A DNA stretch of 64,000 nucleotides from CAVQBP01 sp963723205 (GTDB lineage: Bacteria > Bacteroidota > Ignavibacteria > Ignavibacteriales > Ignavibacteriaceae): positions 14,872-78,871 of the forward strand of contig CAVRQC010000042.1 in assembly GCA_963723205.1 (NCBI GenBank), in the 5' to 3' direction. Positions 53,179 to 62,223 of the stretch are shown here, piece by piece; positions within the stretch are counted from its first letter, which is position 1, and each line of letters opens with the position of its first letter. The position numbers and the translations under genes were made by a program. The notes below the pieces were generated by a model, which worked only from the letters and a program-made list of their open reading frames with translations, ran no database searches and had not been told where the DNA came from.

Positions 53179-54102
53179 ATGAGTACTCTTGCCAAAAAAC
53201 GAGTTGTCGATCCTGTCCTTACTAACCTTGCACGGGGTTATCATAATGCTGCTCTTATCGCCACAGTTCTGTTTCCGGTTGTAACAGTCAGCAAGGAAGT
53301 GGGGAAAATACCCGAATTCACAAAAGAGTCTTTTAAAGTATATAAGACTGAAAGAGCTATCCGGGCAAAATCAAACAGGATAAATCCGGAAGACAGAACA
53401 GAAATCGAATATGTTTTAACAGAACATGATCTTGAATATCCCCTGGACTATAGGGAAAGCGAAGAAGATATTTTTCCGGCTAAAATAAATGCTACTTCAG
53501 TAGTGGCTCACGGCATTGCACTTCGTCTGGAAAAATTAGCTGCGGATTTGGTTCAGGATCTTAATTCGTATCCTGCGGGAAATAAAATTACCCTCAGCAG
53601 TTCCGATAAATTTGATAATCCTGCATCTAATCCGTTTTTCATTTTCAATAATGCCATTGAATCAGTCAGGCGAAAAATAGCGGTTCGTCCAAATGTTTGT
53701 ATTATCGGTGCAAGTGCTTTTGCTTCACTCAAAGAGCATCCGGCTGTACTGGATAGAATAAAATATACCCAGCATGCAGTGATAACAGTGGACTTATTAA
53801 AAGCTCTGCTAAACTTTGAACAATTATTTGTAGGGGATGCGGTCTATGTGGATGATGCAGGTAATCAGCCTGACATATGGTCCGATAATGTAATTCTTGC
53901 ATATGTTCCTCCCCGGCTTAGTGATGTCAGCAGGAGTTATTATGAACCATCATTCGCTTATACACTAAAGAAAAAGAATATGCCTGTTATGGATTCATAT
54001 GATGAACAGGGAAAGCTCTTAGTAATTCGTAATACCGATATCTTCATTCCTAAAATAGTAGGGGCTGATGCCGGTTATTTAATTAACGCTGTGAATTCAT
54101 AA
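53179..54102 (+). CDS. Phage major capsid protein
   Basis: 307 aa, a normal major capsid length. The order protease-capsid and the sequence (NLARGYHNAALIATVLFPVV, LEKLAADLVQD, RPNVCIIGASAFASLKEHPAV, SYYEPSFAYTLKKKNMPV) match HK97-fold capsids of Mu gpT/E-like siphovirus groups. A good ribosome site GGAGATATAAG precedes the ATG. It forms the icosahedral head. The GC pattern is close to the other phage genes. Confidence 0.87.
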   Translation: MSTLAKKRVVDPVLTNLARGYHNAALIATVLFPVVTVSKEVGKIPEFTKESFKVYKTERAIRAKSNRINPEDRTEIEYVLTEHDLEYPLDYRESEEDIFPAKINATSVVAHGIALRLEKLAADLVQDLNSYPAGNKITLSSSDKFDNPASNPFFIFNNAIESVRRKIAVRPNVCIIGASAFASLKEHPAVLDRIKYTQHAVITVDLLKALLNFEQLFVGDAVYVDDAGNQPDIWSDNVILAYVPPRLSDVSRSYYEPSFAYTLKKKNMPVMDSYDEQGKLLVIRNTDIFIPKIVGADAGYLINAVNS

Positions 54103-54113
54103 AAGCTTAATTT

Positions 54114-54137
54114 CAGCTGCAGGAACTTACCTGCAGC
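54114..54137 (+). terminator. Hairpin after the capsid gene
   Basis: AGCTGCAGG ACTTA-type loop CCTGCAGCT followed by TTCTTCC. A strong 9-bp stem with a weak T tail. It could attenuate transcription into the downstream head genes. Confidence 0.6.
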
Positions 54138-54173
54138 TTTCTTCCCTCTCATGTTTAATTAATTGGAGCAAAA

Positions 54174-54389
54174 ATGGACTACTTAATTGTTAACACTTCT
54201 TTAATGGTAAAAGGTAAGAATTATCCGGAAGGGACTAAGATATCTGATTCAGTTTTGTCCCAGAATGATTTGAAAGAATTATCCAATTTCTTAAAACCTA
54301 TATACAAGAAGGAAACTCAACCCGGTAATTCCTCTACTGCATCTACCCGGAGTTCAAAGAATAAAGATTCCAAAAAAATTAAATCATAA
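54174..54389 (+). CDS. Small phage head-associated protein (71 aa)
   Basis: 71 aa: a small globular N-terminus (MDYLIVNTSLMVKGKNYPEG) with an STQ/K-rich tail. Such proteins often follow the major capsid gene in Mu-like modules. ATG has GGAGCAAAA upstream. The beginning resembles the gpN-like 'head closure' style, but no family is assignable. Confidence 0.6.
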   Translation: MDYLIVNTSLMVKGKNYPEGTKISDSVLSQNDLKELSNFLKPIYKKETQPGNSSTASTRSSKNKDSKKIKS

Positions 54390-54419
54390 TTTTTTATATT
54401 AAATTGGAAGGGCTTACAA

Positions 54420-54755
54420 ATGAAAACAGAACAGCCGATTTTAATTACTTCAATCACAGCAGCGGCCGATCTATCCGCTAAAAAAAATCTATTCATTGGT
54501 TTTGATGGGAATGTCTGCGGGAACGGCGCTAAAGCTTTAGGTGTTTTAAATGCAAATACAAACATCGGCAATCAAGCTCCGGTTATGACAAATGGTATAG
54601 CTTTAACCTATTCCGGTGCAGCGATTAACCAGGGTGCAAAAGTCCAGTCAGATGCGAACGGTAAGGCGATTACTTTCTCAGCCGGCGAGGTAAATGGTTA
54701 CGCAATGGATGCAGCTGCGGGTGCCAATGAATTTATTAGAATCAAATTAGTCTAA
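54420..54755 (+). CDS. DUF2190-like head fibre/decoration protein
   Basis: 111 aa with Gly/Ala-rich strands (FIGFDGNVCGNGAKALGVLN; GAAINQGAKVQSDANGKAITF; GYAMDAAAGANEFIRIKL). This pattern, and the location after the capsid gene, match DUF2190 proteins, which are small capsid fibres or decoration proteins. A ribosome site (TTGGAAGGGC) precedes the ATG. Confidence 0.75.
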   Translation: MKTEQPILITSITAAADLSAKKNLFIGFDGNVCGNGAKALGVLNANTNIGNQAPVMTNGIALTYSGAAINQGAKVQSDANGKAITFSAGEVNGYAMDAAAGANEFIRIKLV

Positions 54756-54787
54756 AATTTTTTGAAATAATTTCTAGGAATTTTATC

Positions 54788-55528
54788 ATGATACGAAGAT
54801 TACGTCAGGATGTAATAAAGAAATTAAATAAGCCTTCCTCTGTGTATACAGTTGGTTACGACAATTGCGATTTCACCTCCCTGGTCGAAGCCCTTGAAAA
54901 TGGCATTGAAGGTGATATGTTTATTGTTTTTGGTGGTGTTCATGATGGCAAACTTCATCTCCGGAAAGACCAGTCTATTCACTGCCTCGGAAAGGTTACA
55001 TTAAAACAATCAGCGAATGATTTTCTTTTTTATTTTCGGCAGCCTTCGGATTATGATGCAGGGAATCCCGGATTATACGAAGTTAATTGGTCGGGTTCAC
55101 TTCCCTTTGTTCAGTTTTATTCTGATTCAAAATGGGTCTCGTTTGAGAATAATTTCTTAGCTACTGTTGATATGTCCGGATTGTATCTTCATCATATTTT
55201 TAATTTTTCCCAGCAGAATACAGACCCGTTAATCCTTAATTCCATAACTTCTAATTTAATTGCCGATAGTTCCTGGTTTTCTCCGGAAAATGTAGATACC
55301 GGTTTGTATAGTGTAAAGATATTTGCTGAAGGAAGTAATGTTCCTCCTGCCAACAAACAATTTGTTTCTCTTCAGAGTGGATCAATAAGTAGGATTCTTG
55401 TTTACGACCGGGATACTGATGCTTTTTATTTGGACATAAATTCTTTAGACTTTACAGGCAATTCTGCAAACACTTGTTCCGGTTTTTTAGAATGCAGGAT
55501 TCCTTTTTATTTTGAGAACTTATCATAA
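54788..55528 (+). CDS. Phage structural protein, beta-rich (246 aa)
   Basis: 246 aa. Beta-strand-rich with many aromatic residues (YTVGYDNCDFTSLVEALENG, FIVFGGVHDGKLHL). The FTSLVEALENGIEGD region resembles the start of pectate-lyase or right-handed beta-helix modules in phage tail spikes and fibres. It is the last rightward head-module gene, ended by the terminator at 55556. It may be a head fibre or spike; no tail genes follow. Confidence 0.55.
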   Translation: MIRRLRQDVIKKLNKPSSVYTVGYDNCDFTSLVEALENGIEGDMFIVFGGVHDGKLHLRKDQSIHCLGKVTLKQSANDFLFYFRQPSDYDAGNPGLYEVNWSGSLPFVQFYSDSKWVSFENNFLATVDMSGLYLHHIFNFSQQNTDPLILNSITSNLIADSSWFSPENVDTGLYSVKIFAEGSNVPPANKQFVSLQSGSISRILVYDRDTDAFYLDINSLDFTGNSANTCSGFLECRIPFYFENLS

Positions 55529-55555
55529 TATATTATAAATCTAGTCTATAAAATT

Positions 55556-55600
55556 AACCCCTTATCAGCAAACAAACCCGTTAGCTGATTAGGGGTTTTT
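55556..55600 (+). terminator. Rho-independent terminator of the head operon
   Basis: Stem AACCCCTTATCAGC / GCTGATTAGGGGTT with a 14-nt loop and a TTTTT tail. Ends rightward transcription of the head genes and may serve the convergent peptidase gene. Confidence 0.85.
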
Positions 55601-55626
55601 AATTTGCAAACAAATAAACTGTTTCA

Positions 55627-58449
55627 CTATTTTATCAGCAGCATTTTCCTAACCTGGTTAAATGAACCGGCCTGGATTCTGTAGAAGTATACTCCGCTGG
55701 GTAAATTAGCTGCGATGAATTCTACTTCGTAATTTCCTGCAGGTTTTTCTTCGTTGATTAGAGTTTCAACTTCCTTTCCAAGAATATCAAAAACTTTTAA
55801 TGTTATATAGGAATGTTTTGGAATTGAATATTTAATTGTTGTGTTTGGATTGAATGGATTGGGATAGTTTTGATATAAATTATATGCTTCTGGTATCACT
55901 GAAGAATGACTTTTGTTAACTTCTAAAACTTCATTGTCTATGTACATCGAATCATCTATTATTCCATCACTGCCTAAATCTATTAAAATCTTGAGAGAAG
56001 TATCCTCAAGATTCTCCCAAACCGGTACTATTTTATGAGTAGTATTTTGAGTCAATGGAATAGCCGGATAAAAGGAAATTGCTTCTCCTTCAGCCGATGC
56101 AGTTCTTGCATATAAATCATAGTGTGAGCTATTGCCAGTGTTGCGCAATAATAAATTTCGGCGATCTCTTTCTTGAATTTGTATTGAGCCTCCTGCCGAA
56201 AGCCCGGCATTCTGTGCTATAAATACTTTCTCGCCGGTACTATCTTTTAAAATAATGGTTTCAAATTGAATACTCTTCTCAACTTGATCTGTGTTAACAA
56301 TTTCTAAACCATTTTCGGAAAATTTTAGCTGGTCGGTATTATTTTGGTCAATATCAAACCGGCTATAATTATAAATTGTAGAATCAGCTAAGAAAAATAC
56401 ATAAGCCGAAGAATCAGTGAAATTCTCCAATCTGATTGAATATGTATCATTCGGCAGATCATAACCTATTGGCGGATGATAACCGCCGTTCATTGGAATG
56501 ATTGGTACGCCGCCGGGAATATTACCGAATGAAACACTGTCTTTAAAACCAATTTGATTTCCACTACTTGAGGATATAATAATGTCCGCATTTGTAGTAT
56601 TATATATTGTCATATTTGATGAGCCCTGAGCTGATTTAAGTAAAGCATTTTGACTTGGACTATTAGGTATTGTCTGCTGCAAAAGAAATTCGGAACTTTC
56701 AAGCCTTAGGAAACAACCGGTGCCTCCACTACCGTAACCTAACCCAGTAAAATCTGTCCATCTATCAGTTAGTGAATCAATCAATATGTATTTGCTATTG
56801 TCATTTGGATGATTACTGTCATAAACCATTAAATCAAAGCCTGAATTAAGAGAATTCCTTTTCAGTTTATAAGGTGTTACGGAGTGGGAACCTGAACCAT
56901 AATTGTTAATGAACGAAAGTGTTCTTCCATCTCCGTTTTCTTTTCGAAACATATCTTTAAGATCTTGCAGCAAATTCCTAGGCGAATCTTCCCAATGTAC
57001 TAGTCTATATGACCTGGCTTTACGACCAAACTGTACGACCTGAAAATAGTTAATACAATATTGGGAATTATCACTTAATGATATATTGTTCAAATCATTC
57101 CCCGCTGTGAGAAAAGGAAATTTCTGAAGCAGACCAGCCTTATGATAAAAATATAACAGACTAGTTAATGCAAATCCGTAACATGATCCATCATGTTTAT
57201 CACGGATACCTCTCCAATGTGTTGTAGCTTCCTCTCTGTAGATAATCTCGCTCGAATCTTTAATGTAGTAACAATTATTAATCCCAAATACATCAACAAA
57301 TAATGGCCAATCAGGGAAAATGGAAGCCTCGGTCGAAGAAAATATATTGGGATGGAATGCCAAATTCAATCTAGGATAATTCATTTTTGTATAAGGGTCT
57401 GTTCCTGAGTAATCAAACTGTTCCCACCATGATTGAGGCCAGATTACATCCTCTTCATTGCCAAAATTCCAGCCATCGGCTGGGATTTCAAAAAGTTCGA
57501 GTTTGTTATTTTCATCAATCCTGGTAAGCTGCCAGGGCTTGATTGTAAATTTAATACTCTTAGCTTGGCCCGATGTGTCAGTGGATTGTTTTATCCTTAT
57601 CTTTGCCTCTCTGGTTAACAATTTCTCTGGCACTTTCCAAAAATATCTGTTTGAATCAGCTGAATACTTAGTTATAATAGGGTCATATTTTTTCCCATTA
57701 TCCACACTATACTCGATGTCGATCTTTTCCGCTCCGAAACCCTTCCATTTAATAGTATCTTTTTCTCCGGAAATAAAAACAAGATTTTCTGAAACTTCAT
57801 TTTTTTTTGTAAGAGCATTTACCGCAGACGTAGTTGCATCGGGAGGTTTGATTAATGATATAGATGGAAAATCATCTAAATAAAATACACTCCCCTCATG
57901 AGCATATACCTCTCCTTCTGGTGGAGCTATTTGAAAAATTATTTGGATTGAAGTTGGAGTAGTTAATGAATCAGTGTAAAATAAATCCAAAATTAACTCA
58001 TGGTAACCCTCACCCGTTGAAAAATTTTTCGTCACACCGCTTACTGCTATAACATCGCTTCCGTTTAATAAAAAAGCATTTGCAATAAATCTATCACCCC
58101 CGACAGACTCAAAATTGTAATATCCGCGTATTTGTTTTGGTTTCGCAGAAAATGGAAACACTGCTGTTGTTTTATCACCTGATTGCAAAATTGGAGAATA
58201 TGTACCAACCTGGCCACCCTCAATCTCTACGGCAACAACTTCTCCTTTTAATGCATAATTGCCTCCATGCGTATTTGTGGACTTAGTTACTAGGGTTAGC
58301 TTTAAATTTGGCTCATCAATATTATTGGTTAGCCAATGGGCAGGTTCACCGGACGACCACTCTTCGAAACCGCCATTTTGAATCTGGGCTTGCAAATAAA
58401 ATGAATTGAAAAATATTATTATAAAATAACAAGTAAAAAATAATTTCAT
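55627..58449 (-). CDS. T9SS-secreted papain-like cysteine peptidase
   Basis: 940 aa with an N-terminal signal peptide (LFFTCYFIIIFFNSFYLQA). Residues ~1-190 form a beta-sandwich-like domain. Around 420 comes HWRGIRDKHDGSCYGFALTSL, a papain-like catalytic Cys motif, and ~110 residues on GSGSHSVTPYKL and LMVYDSNHP, which could supply the His and Asn. The C-terminus is a T9SS type A sorting domain (NYPNPFNPNTT, then basic tail). It should be exported and act outside the cell. Placed convergently inside the phage module, so it may be cargo (a moron gene). Confidence 0.8.
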   Translation of the reverse strand: MKLFFTCYFIIIFFNSFYLQAQIQNGGFEEWSSGEPAHWLTNNIDEPNLKLTLVTKSTNTHGGNYALKGEVVAVEIEGGQVGTYSPILQSGDKTTAVFPFSAKPKQIRGYYNFESVGGDRFIANAFLLNGSDVIAVSGVTKNFSTGEGYHELILDLFYTDSLTTPTSIQIIFQIAPPEGEVYAHEGSVFYLDDFPSISLIKPPDATTSAVNALTKKNEVSENLVFISGEKDTIKWKGFGAEKIDIEYSVDNGKKYDPIITKYSADSNRYFWKVPEKLLTREAKIRIKQSTDTSGQAKSIKFTIKPWQLTRIDENNKLELFEIPADGWNFGNEEDVIWPQSWWEQFDYSGTDPYTKMNYPRLNLAFHPNIFSSTEASIFPDWPLFVDVFGINNCYYIKDSSEIIYREEATTHWRGIRDKHDGSCYGFALTSLLYFYHKAGLLQKFPFLTAGNDLNNISLSDNSQYCINYFQVVQFGRKARSYRLVHWEDSPRNLLQDLKDMFRKENGDGRTLSFINNYGSGSHSVTPYKLKRNSLNSGFDLMVYDSNHPNDNSKYILIDSLTDRWTDFTGLGYGSGGTGCFLRLESSEFLLQQTIPNSPSQNALLKSAQGSSNMTIYNTTNADIIISSSSGNQIGFKDSVSFGNIPGGVPIIPMNGGYHPPIGYDLPNDTYSIRLENFTDSSAYVFFLADSTIYNYSRFDIDQNNTDQLKFSENGLEIVNTDQVEKSIQFETIILKDSTGEKVFIAQNAGLSAGGSIQIQERDRRNLLLRNTGNSSHYDLYARTASAEGEAISFYPAIPLTQNTTHKIVPVWENLEDTSLKILIDLGSDGIIDDSMYIDNEVLEVNKSHSSVIPEAYNLYQNYPNPFNPNTTIKYSIPKHSYITLKVFDILGKEVETLINEEKPAGNYEVEFIAANLPSGVYFYRIQAGSFNQVRKMLLIK

Positions 58450-59269
58450 AACAACTCCCGGTAATTTAAGCTTTGGTTTTCAGAAGAAATTTCTCTGAAT
58501 CCATTTTAAAGTTCATCTAAAAATATTTTTCTTACAGTAAGGGTATTATAACTTCAGTTTTACTATTAATTGTCTATTTTCTAACCGCAGTCAATGTGCA
58601 GGAGTGGATTCAAAATCTAAGAAAGTAGTAAATCGGCCTCTCCGGTAAAGGGAACCTAGTAGAATTTAATACTTAATATATTTTAAAGCAACATATAATT
58701 GGAAATTTTATTGTTTAATTCCTTTTTTCCCTAAAAATCAATGAAATTTAATTATCCTATCAAAAAAATAATTGCTTGCCTAAAATACATTCCAATGACT
58801 CACGCAAATATTTTTTTATCTAATCATGTATACTGTTCCTTTTTTTTGTGTCGCAGCAATGCCCTATCGGCATTCCTGCTTATCTTGGTTAACTTATCTA
58901 ATATTTTCACTAAAATAATTTCTTTTCTTCTTATCTCAGCAATTCCAATAGTGGTTGAGCTAATCGCTCTTATTAGAAATTCAAAATATTTTTTGCCCCT
59001 TCTATTTAAGTTGCTGTTTGGTGTCTTTACTTCTCCTTATCAATTAACAATTCTGTTCATGTTTACTTAACCAGGGCAAGGACAAAAAAAACTATCCAGA
59101 TTAGTTTAAAACTGCAACTTTAGTTTGCATCGTTTTGACTTATTGTTCCGGCAGTTTTTTTCGCCTTGCCTTCTTATCAGTTAATCTAAAACAAAGAATT
59201 TTATTCTTAAGGGGCAAAAAATGTTTTTTGGGGGCATGCTGTCCCTTTGCTATTCATAGGAGGTAAAAC
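58450..59269. other. Long region with at most one weak gene
   Basis: 820 nt between the peptidase gene and the early region. A 109-codon plus-strand frame at 58741-59070 (hydrophobic, LLILVNLSNIF) lacks a clear ribosome site and is doubtful. No repeats or attC. The region probably contains the early promoter. The other parts look empty. Confidence 0.35.
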
Positions 59270-59485
59270 ATGAACAATGATCATCTTAACCTGATATTAC
59301 AGGAGGTCAACTTGTCTTATTGCTACATCAAACCAGTTCTTATGGCCATACACCGGCGCTTAGTTAAAAAAGGTCTCTACTTTGAAGCTGCAAACCTCAT
59401 AGACTACATGAGGGGAATACATACAATATACACAAAAACATGCGTCACGTTTTGGCTTTCGAATTACAAAAAGTTGGGGTGGTAA
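59270..59485 (+). CDS. Small phage early protein (71 aa)
   Basis: 71 aa following a strong ribosome site (GGAGGTAAAAC). Helical, with basic residues (MAIHRRLVKKGLYFEAANLIDYMRG). No motif. It is the first gene of a rightward early operon with overlapping or closely spaced small genes. May bind nucleic acid; not known. Confidence 0.6.
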   Translation: MNNDHLNLILQEVNLSYCYIKPVLMAIHRRLVKKGLYFEAANLIDYMRGIHTIYTKTCVTFWLSNYKKLGW

Positions 59486-59486
59486 C

Positions 59487-59711
59487 ATGCGTAAACAAAC
59501 CCTCATTAAAAAAACCAGGAATTCCAAAGGATATTGGCGGTTAATCGTTATTTATTACTCTTCAAATGTTTCTTACCATGTAAATAATTTCGCTCTAAAC
59601 GGCACTCTTACCTCATATCGTTTCAAGTCTTTCAGCGAAGCAGATCAATTTTTTAATTCACAAACTAACAACGGGGGTTCCAATGATAAATCTTTTGTTA
59701 TTTCAGTATAA
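59487..59711 (+). CDS. Small basic phage protein (74 aa)
   Basis: 74 aa; starts 1 nt after the previous stop. Basic N-terminus (MRKQTLIKKTRNSKGYWRL), then beta strands and FKSFSEADQFFNS. It may be a DNA-binding or inhibitor protein of the phage; no family recognised. The 3' end overlaps the next gene. Confidence 0.55.
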   Translation: MRKQTLIKKTRNSKGYWRLIVIYYSSNVSYHVNNFALNGTLTSYRFKSFSEADQFFNSQTNNGGSNDKSFVISV

Positions 59712-60063
59712 ATACTTAGGGAGCATTGCACTAAGGTGCGGCGCTTCTCATTTCGGTTTCAGGTCTATTGGCTATTTCAATCCGCTGCAGCATTTTGTTG
59801 TTATTTTCAAATCTAGGGATAAACGCGCAAATTTCTTAGGCTGGCTTTATGATGCCATGGATAGCAATCAATATTATCATAAAGAAGTATATCATAGAGG
59901 GCAGCGTTTATTTTTAGTTTTCGTTAACTCAAACCTGTTCATTAAATCAAATACTGATAAAATCTATTTCAGCAATTTCCGGCAGCTCTGCAGAACTAAC
60001 GAGCTTACTGTTTATAAATCAAATTACACTCATCCTCATTCTAAACTGCAGGGGGAAAAATGA
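59683..60063 (+). CDS. Phage early protein (126 aa)
   Basis: 126 aa overlapping the previous gene by 29 nt. Contains RCGASHFGFRSIGYFNP and KSRDKRANFLGWLYDAM; no known domain seen. An alternative downstream start is possible. It ends ATGA-overlapped with the next gene, so the operon is translationally coupled. Confidence 0.55.
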   Translation: MINLLLFQYKYLGSIALRCGASHFGFRSIGYFNPLQHFVVIFKSRDKRANFLGWLYDAMDSNQYYHKEVYHRGQRLFLVFVNSNLFIKSNTDKIYFSNFRQLCRTNELTVYKSNYTHPHSKLQGEK

Positions 60064-60224
60064 AGGTTTATGAATCTAGCCATCCATTAAAGCGGGATTA
60101 TAAAAAAGTCCCGCAGATTAAAATCAAAAATCAGAAGCTTGAAGAATGCGGTTTTAAAATAGGGACAGATTTCAAAATAATTTACACAAAAAATAAAATC
60201 TTACTCAAAGTTATCCATTCATAA
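60060..60224 (+). CDS. Small SymE/AbrB-like phage protein (54 aa)
   Basis: 54 aa from an ATG that overlaps the previous stop (ATGA). Body KVPQIKIKNQKLEECGFKIG followed by DFKIIYTKNKILLKVI. The order 'P-x-I-x-L-K, W/LEEC-GF-x-x-G, F-x-I-x-x-x-x-x-x-L-x-I' resembles the SymE/SpoVT-AbrB small domain, whose members include type I toxins and prophage proteins. Too short for a typical ORF search. The call is by pattern only. Confidence 0.45.
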   Translation: MKVYESSHPLKRDYKKVPQIKIKNQKLEECGFKIGTDFKIIYTKNKILLKVIHS

Positions 60225-60241
60225 CAATAAGGGAGGTTAAT

Positions 60242-60607
60242 ATGTCAGACGACAAAAAACAAAAAATTAGTAAAATCATTAAGCAGCTCGCAGATCTTCC
60301 CGCTGAAAAGCGGGAGGAGCTCTCCTCTCGCCTCGGAATAATCAATCCGGAAGGTCACATGCTTACACCCAGGAATCAATGTTTAATCTACTTTCAAAAC
60401 ATCGATGAGATTTCAATTTCTGTTGTAGCAGGTTACAGGCAATGGCAGAAATTCCAAAGGCAGGTTAAAAAAGGTTCACACGGATTTTTAATTGCGGTTC
60501 CTTCAGGACAGAAAAAGCAGGAAGAAGAAGAAGGAGGGGAAGTTTATTTCTTTTATAAAACCGTTTTCGATATCTCACAAACTGAAGAATTACCTTCATA
60601 CAATTAA
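60242..60607 (+). CDS. ardC: ArdC N-terminal domain protein
   Basis: 121 aa. Residues ~35-121 match the N-terminal ssDNA-binding domain of ArdC antirestriction proteins: LTPRNQCLIYFQNIDEIS, VAGYRQWQKFQRQVKKGSHGF and VFDISQTEELPSYN, preceded by a short helix. Full ArdC also has a C-terminal metalloprotease domain, missing here, so it is a domain-only version. ArdC protects incoming DNA against restriction; a phage or plasmid gene for that is expected. RBS GGGAGG precedes the ATG. Confidence 0.8.
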   Translation: MSDDKKQKISKIIKQLADLPAEKREELSSRLGIINPEGHMLTPRNQCLIYFQNIDEISISVVAGYRQWQKFQRQVKKGSHGFLIAVPSGQKKQEEEEGGEVYFFYKTVFDISQTEELPSYN

Positions 60608-60617
60608 GGGGACATAA

Positions 60618-60833
60618 ATGGATTATACATTCAACATTGATGAGGCTGTTTGCAATTTATCTGCTTACGGCCTCGGGGAGGTTCAAAAAGTCTTAGGCCT
60701 TAGTGATGATGATGTAGTAAATCTGCTGCTCGATGACTGTGAAGTCTGGGAGCAGAAGATACTCAGCTGGTATGCAAATTATTTAAACGATGAGATATTG
60801 GACCAGGCAGAGAGTAGACATGAAGACAGATAA
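60618..60833 (+). CDS. Small acidic phage protein (71 aa)
   Basis: 71 aa, acidic (VVNLLLDDCEVWEQK). Ends DQAESRHEDR. It begins 10 nt after the ardC-like stop and overlaps the next gene by 14 nt, so the genes are translationally linked. No motif. The acidic, DNA-mimic-like composition is a loose hint of an anti-defence role (inference). Confidence 0.5.
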   Translation: MDYTFNIDEAVCNLSAYGLGEVQKVLGLSDDDVVNLLLDDCEVWEQKILSWYANYLNDEILDQAESRHEDR

Positions 60834-61071
60834 AATATATAGATGTAATAAGGATGTTGTCTTAGCCGGAAGAATGAAAGTTTCAACCGGCGAAGATGTT
60901 TCAATTATCGGGGAGCTATGGGAATCCATCCCTTCGGGAAAAGACAGCTTTGATATTCCCTGTTATCTCATCATTCACAAAGGTAAAACTCTTACAACTC
61001 ATAAAAACTTTTTTCTTAAACACTTTTATTTTCTAAAAAATATAGAAAGGGAGAACAATGAAGCTAAATGA
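60820..61071 (+). CDS. Small phage protein (83 aa)
   Basis: 83 aa from the ATG at 60820 (MKTDKIYRCNKDVVLAGRMKV); a longer frame from 60790 is unlikely because the start lies inside the preceding gene and has no ribosome site. Beta-rich, ends NIERENNEAK. Function unknown. It overlaps the ATPase gene start by 14 nt. Confidence 0.5.
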   Translation: MKTDKIYRCNKDVVLAGRMKVSTGEDVSIIGELWESIPSGKDSFDIPCYLIIHKGKTLTTHKNFFLKHFYFLKNIERENNEAK

Positions 61072-62119
61072 TTTCGCAACTGATTTAGTAGCAAAGAACC
61101 ATTTTATTAAAGGCAGTTTTGGAGGTTTCCAGGGTGGAGGTAAATCCCGAACGGCTGGCGATTTTATTATCGGAGTATACAAGGAATTGAAGCTTTCAAA
61201 ACCTATATTAATTATTGATAATGAAAAAGGGAGCAGGTTTTTAATTAATCGTTTCAAGAAAGCAGGTATTAAAGCAATCGCAAAGGATACAAAAAGACTT
61301 GCAGACGTAATCCAGGCTTTCGATTTTCTTTCAAAGAAAGAAATTGACTTCTTATTCATAGATTCCTTGACAAAAATCTATTATCAATATGTTAGAGATT
61401 ATAAAATAAAGAACCATAAAGAAAGAATGTTCTTAAATGACTGGGGAGCCTTGCTCCCGGCCTGGCAGGAAGAATTCTCGGATAAGTTTGTTGAGGTTGA
61501 GGGGAATATAGTTTTCACCGGCCGGGGCGGTTTTGAATATGATAAGGAAGAAGATGAGGTAGACGACCACGGAAAGGTAATTCATAAGGGACAGTTTGTT
61601 AAAAGCGGTATTAAAATGAAGATTGCGGGTGAAACTCCTTATGAAACTGATTTAAATGTTTGGATGCAGCTGGAAAAGGATCTTGACAAAAATAAAAGAC
61701 CTGTTCAGAAAAATGTTGGTTATGTTCTTAAAGACAGAAGCGATACAATAAACGGGAAAAGATTTGAATTTCCAACTTATAGGAATTTCAAACCGATAAT
61801 AAATTTTATTTTAGGTTTACCTGTTGGAGAGGTTTCAGGAGAAACCTTCAGCGATAATTTAACACCGGGAAACGATGCAGAATATTTTGAAAGAAGATTG
61901 AGACAGCAGATTGAAACGGAAAATATTTCAGGAGTATTTGACAAGTATGGTTTAGGAGATGCAAGATCCAAAGCAGATAAACAAATCAAAGCCACAATAA
62001 TTGAAAAAATATTCGGTACCAAAAGCCAGACTGAAATATCGAAAATGGATTTCGGTACACTTAAAGTAAAACGGCTTCAACTTGAAGATATGTTTATAAT
62101 TCTTTCAAGCCCAGCCTGA
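61058..62119 (+). CDS. Phage AAA ATPase (AAA_24 / RecA-like)
   Basis: 353 aa. Walker A GGFQGGGKSRTAG near residues 21-34, Walker B FLFIDSLTKIYY near 96-107, and an Arg-containing sensor region (TGRGGFEYDKEED). This matches the 'AAA_24' phage nucleotide-binding proteins that take the place of RecA/Sak4-type single-strand annealing or partition ATPases. A likely role is phage DNA recombination or replication. It starts within the previous gene's stop region (14-nt overlap) and has its own ribosome site (GGGAGAAC). C-terminal 70 residues are helical and variable. Confidence 0.83.
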   Translation: MKLNDFATDLVAKNHFIKGSFGGFQGGGKSRTAGDFIIGVYKELKLSKPILIIDNEKGSRFLINRFKKAGIKAIAKDTKRLADVIQAFDFLSKKEIDFLFIDSLTKIYYQYVRDYKIKNHKERMFLNDWGALLPAWQEEFSDKFVEVEGNIVFTGRGGFEYDKEEDEVDDHGKVIHKGQFVKSGIKMKIAGETPYETDLNVWMQLEKDLDKNKRPVQKNVGYVLKDRSDTINGKRFEFPTYRNFKPIINFILGLPVGEVSGETFSDNLTPGNDAEYFERRLRQQIETENISGVFDKYGLGDARSKADKQIKATIIEKIFGTKSQTEISKMDFGTLKVKRLQLEDMFIILSSPA

Positions 62120-62173
62120 AAATGTAATTGATTGGGTTATGTCTTATCAAATAAAAGCTGCTGCTTAAAACTT

Positions 62174-62206
62174 AAGCTGCTGGTCCTTAAATGGTCCAGC
62201 AGCTTT
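62174..62206 (+). terminator. Hairpin after the ATPase gene
   Basis: AGCTGCTGG / CCAGCAGCT stem with a 12-nt loop, followed by TTAATT. Ends the early operon before the 86-aa gene. Confidence 0.6.
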
Positions 62207-62223
62207 AATTAAGAGGAGTAAAA

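Noticed and set aside
58741..59070. 109-codon plus-strand hydrophobic frame before the early operon
   Set aside because: No convincing ribosome site, hydrophobic because the DNA is T-rich. Kept only as a note in the intergenic entry.
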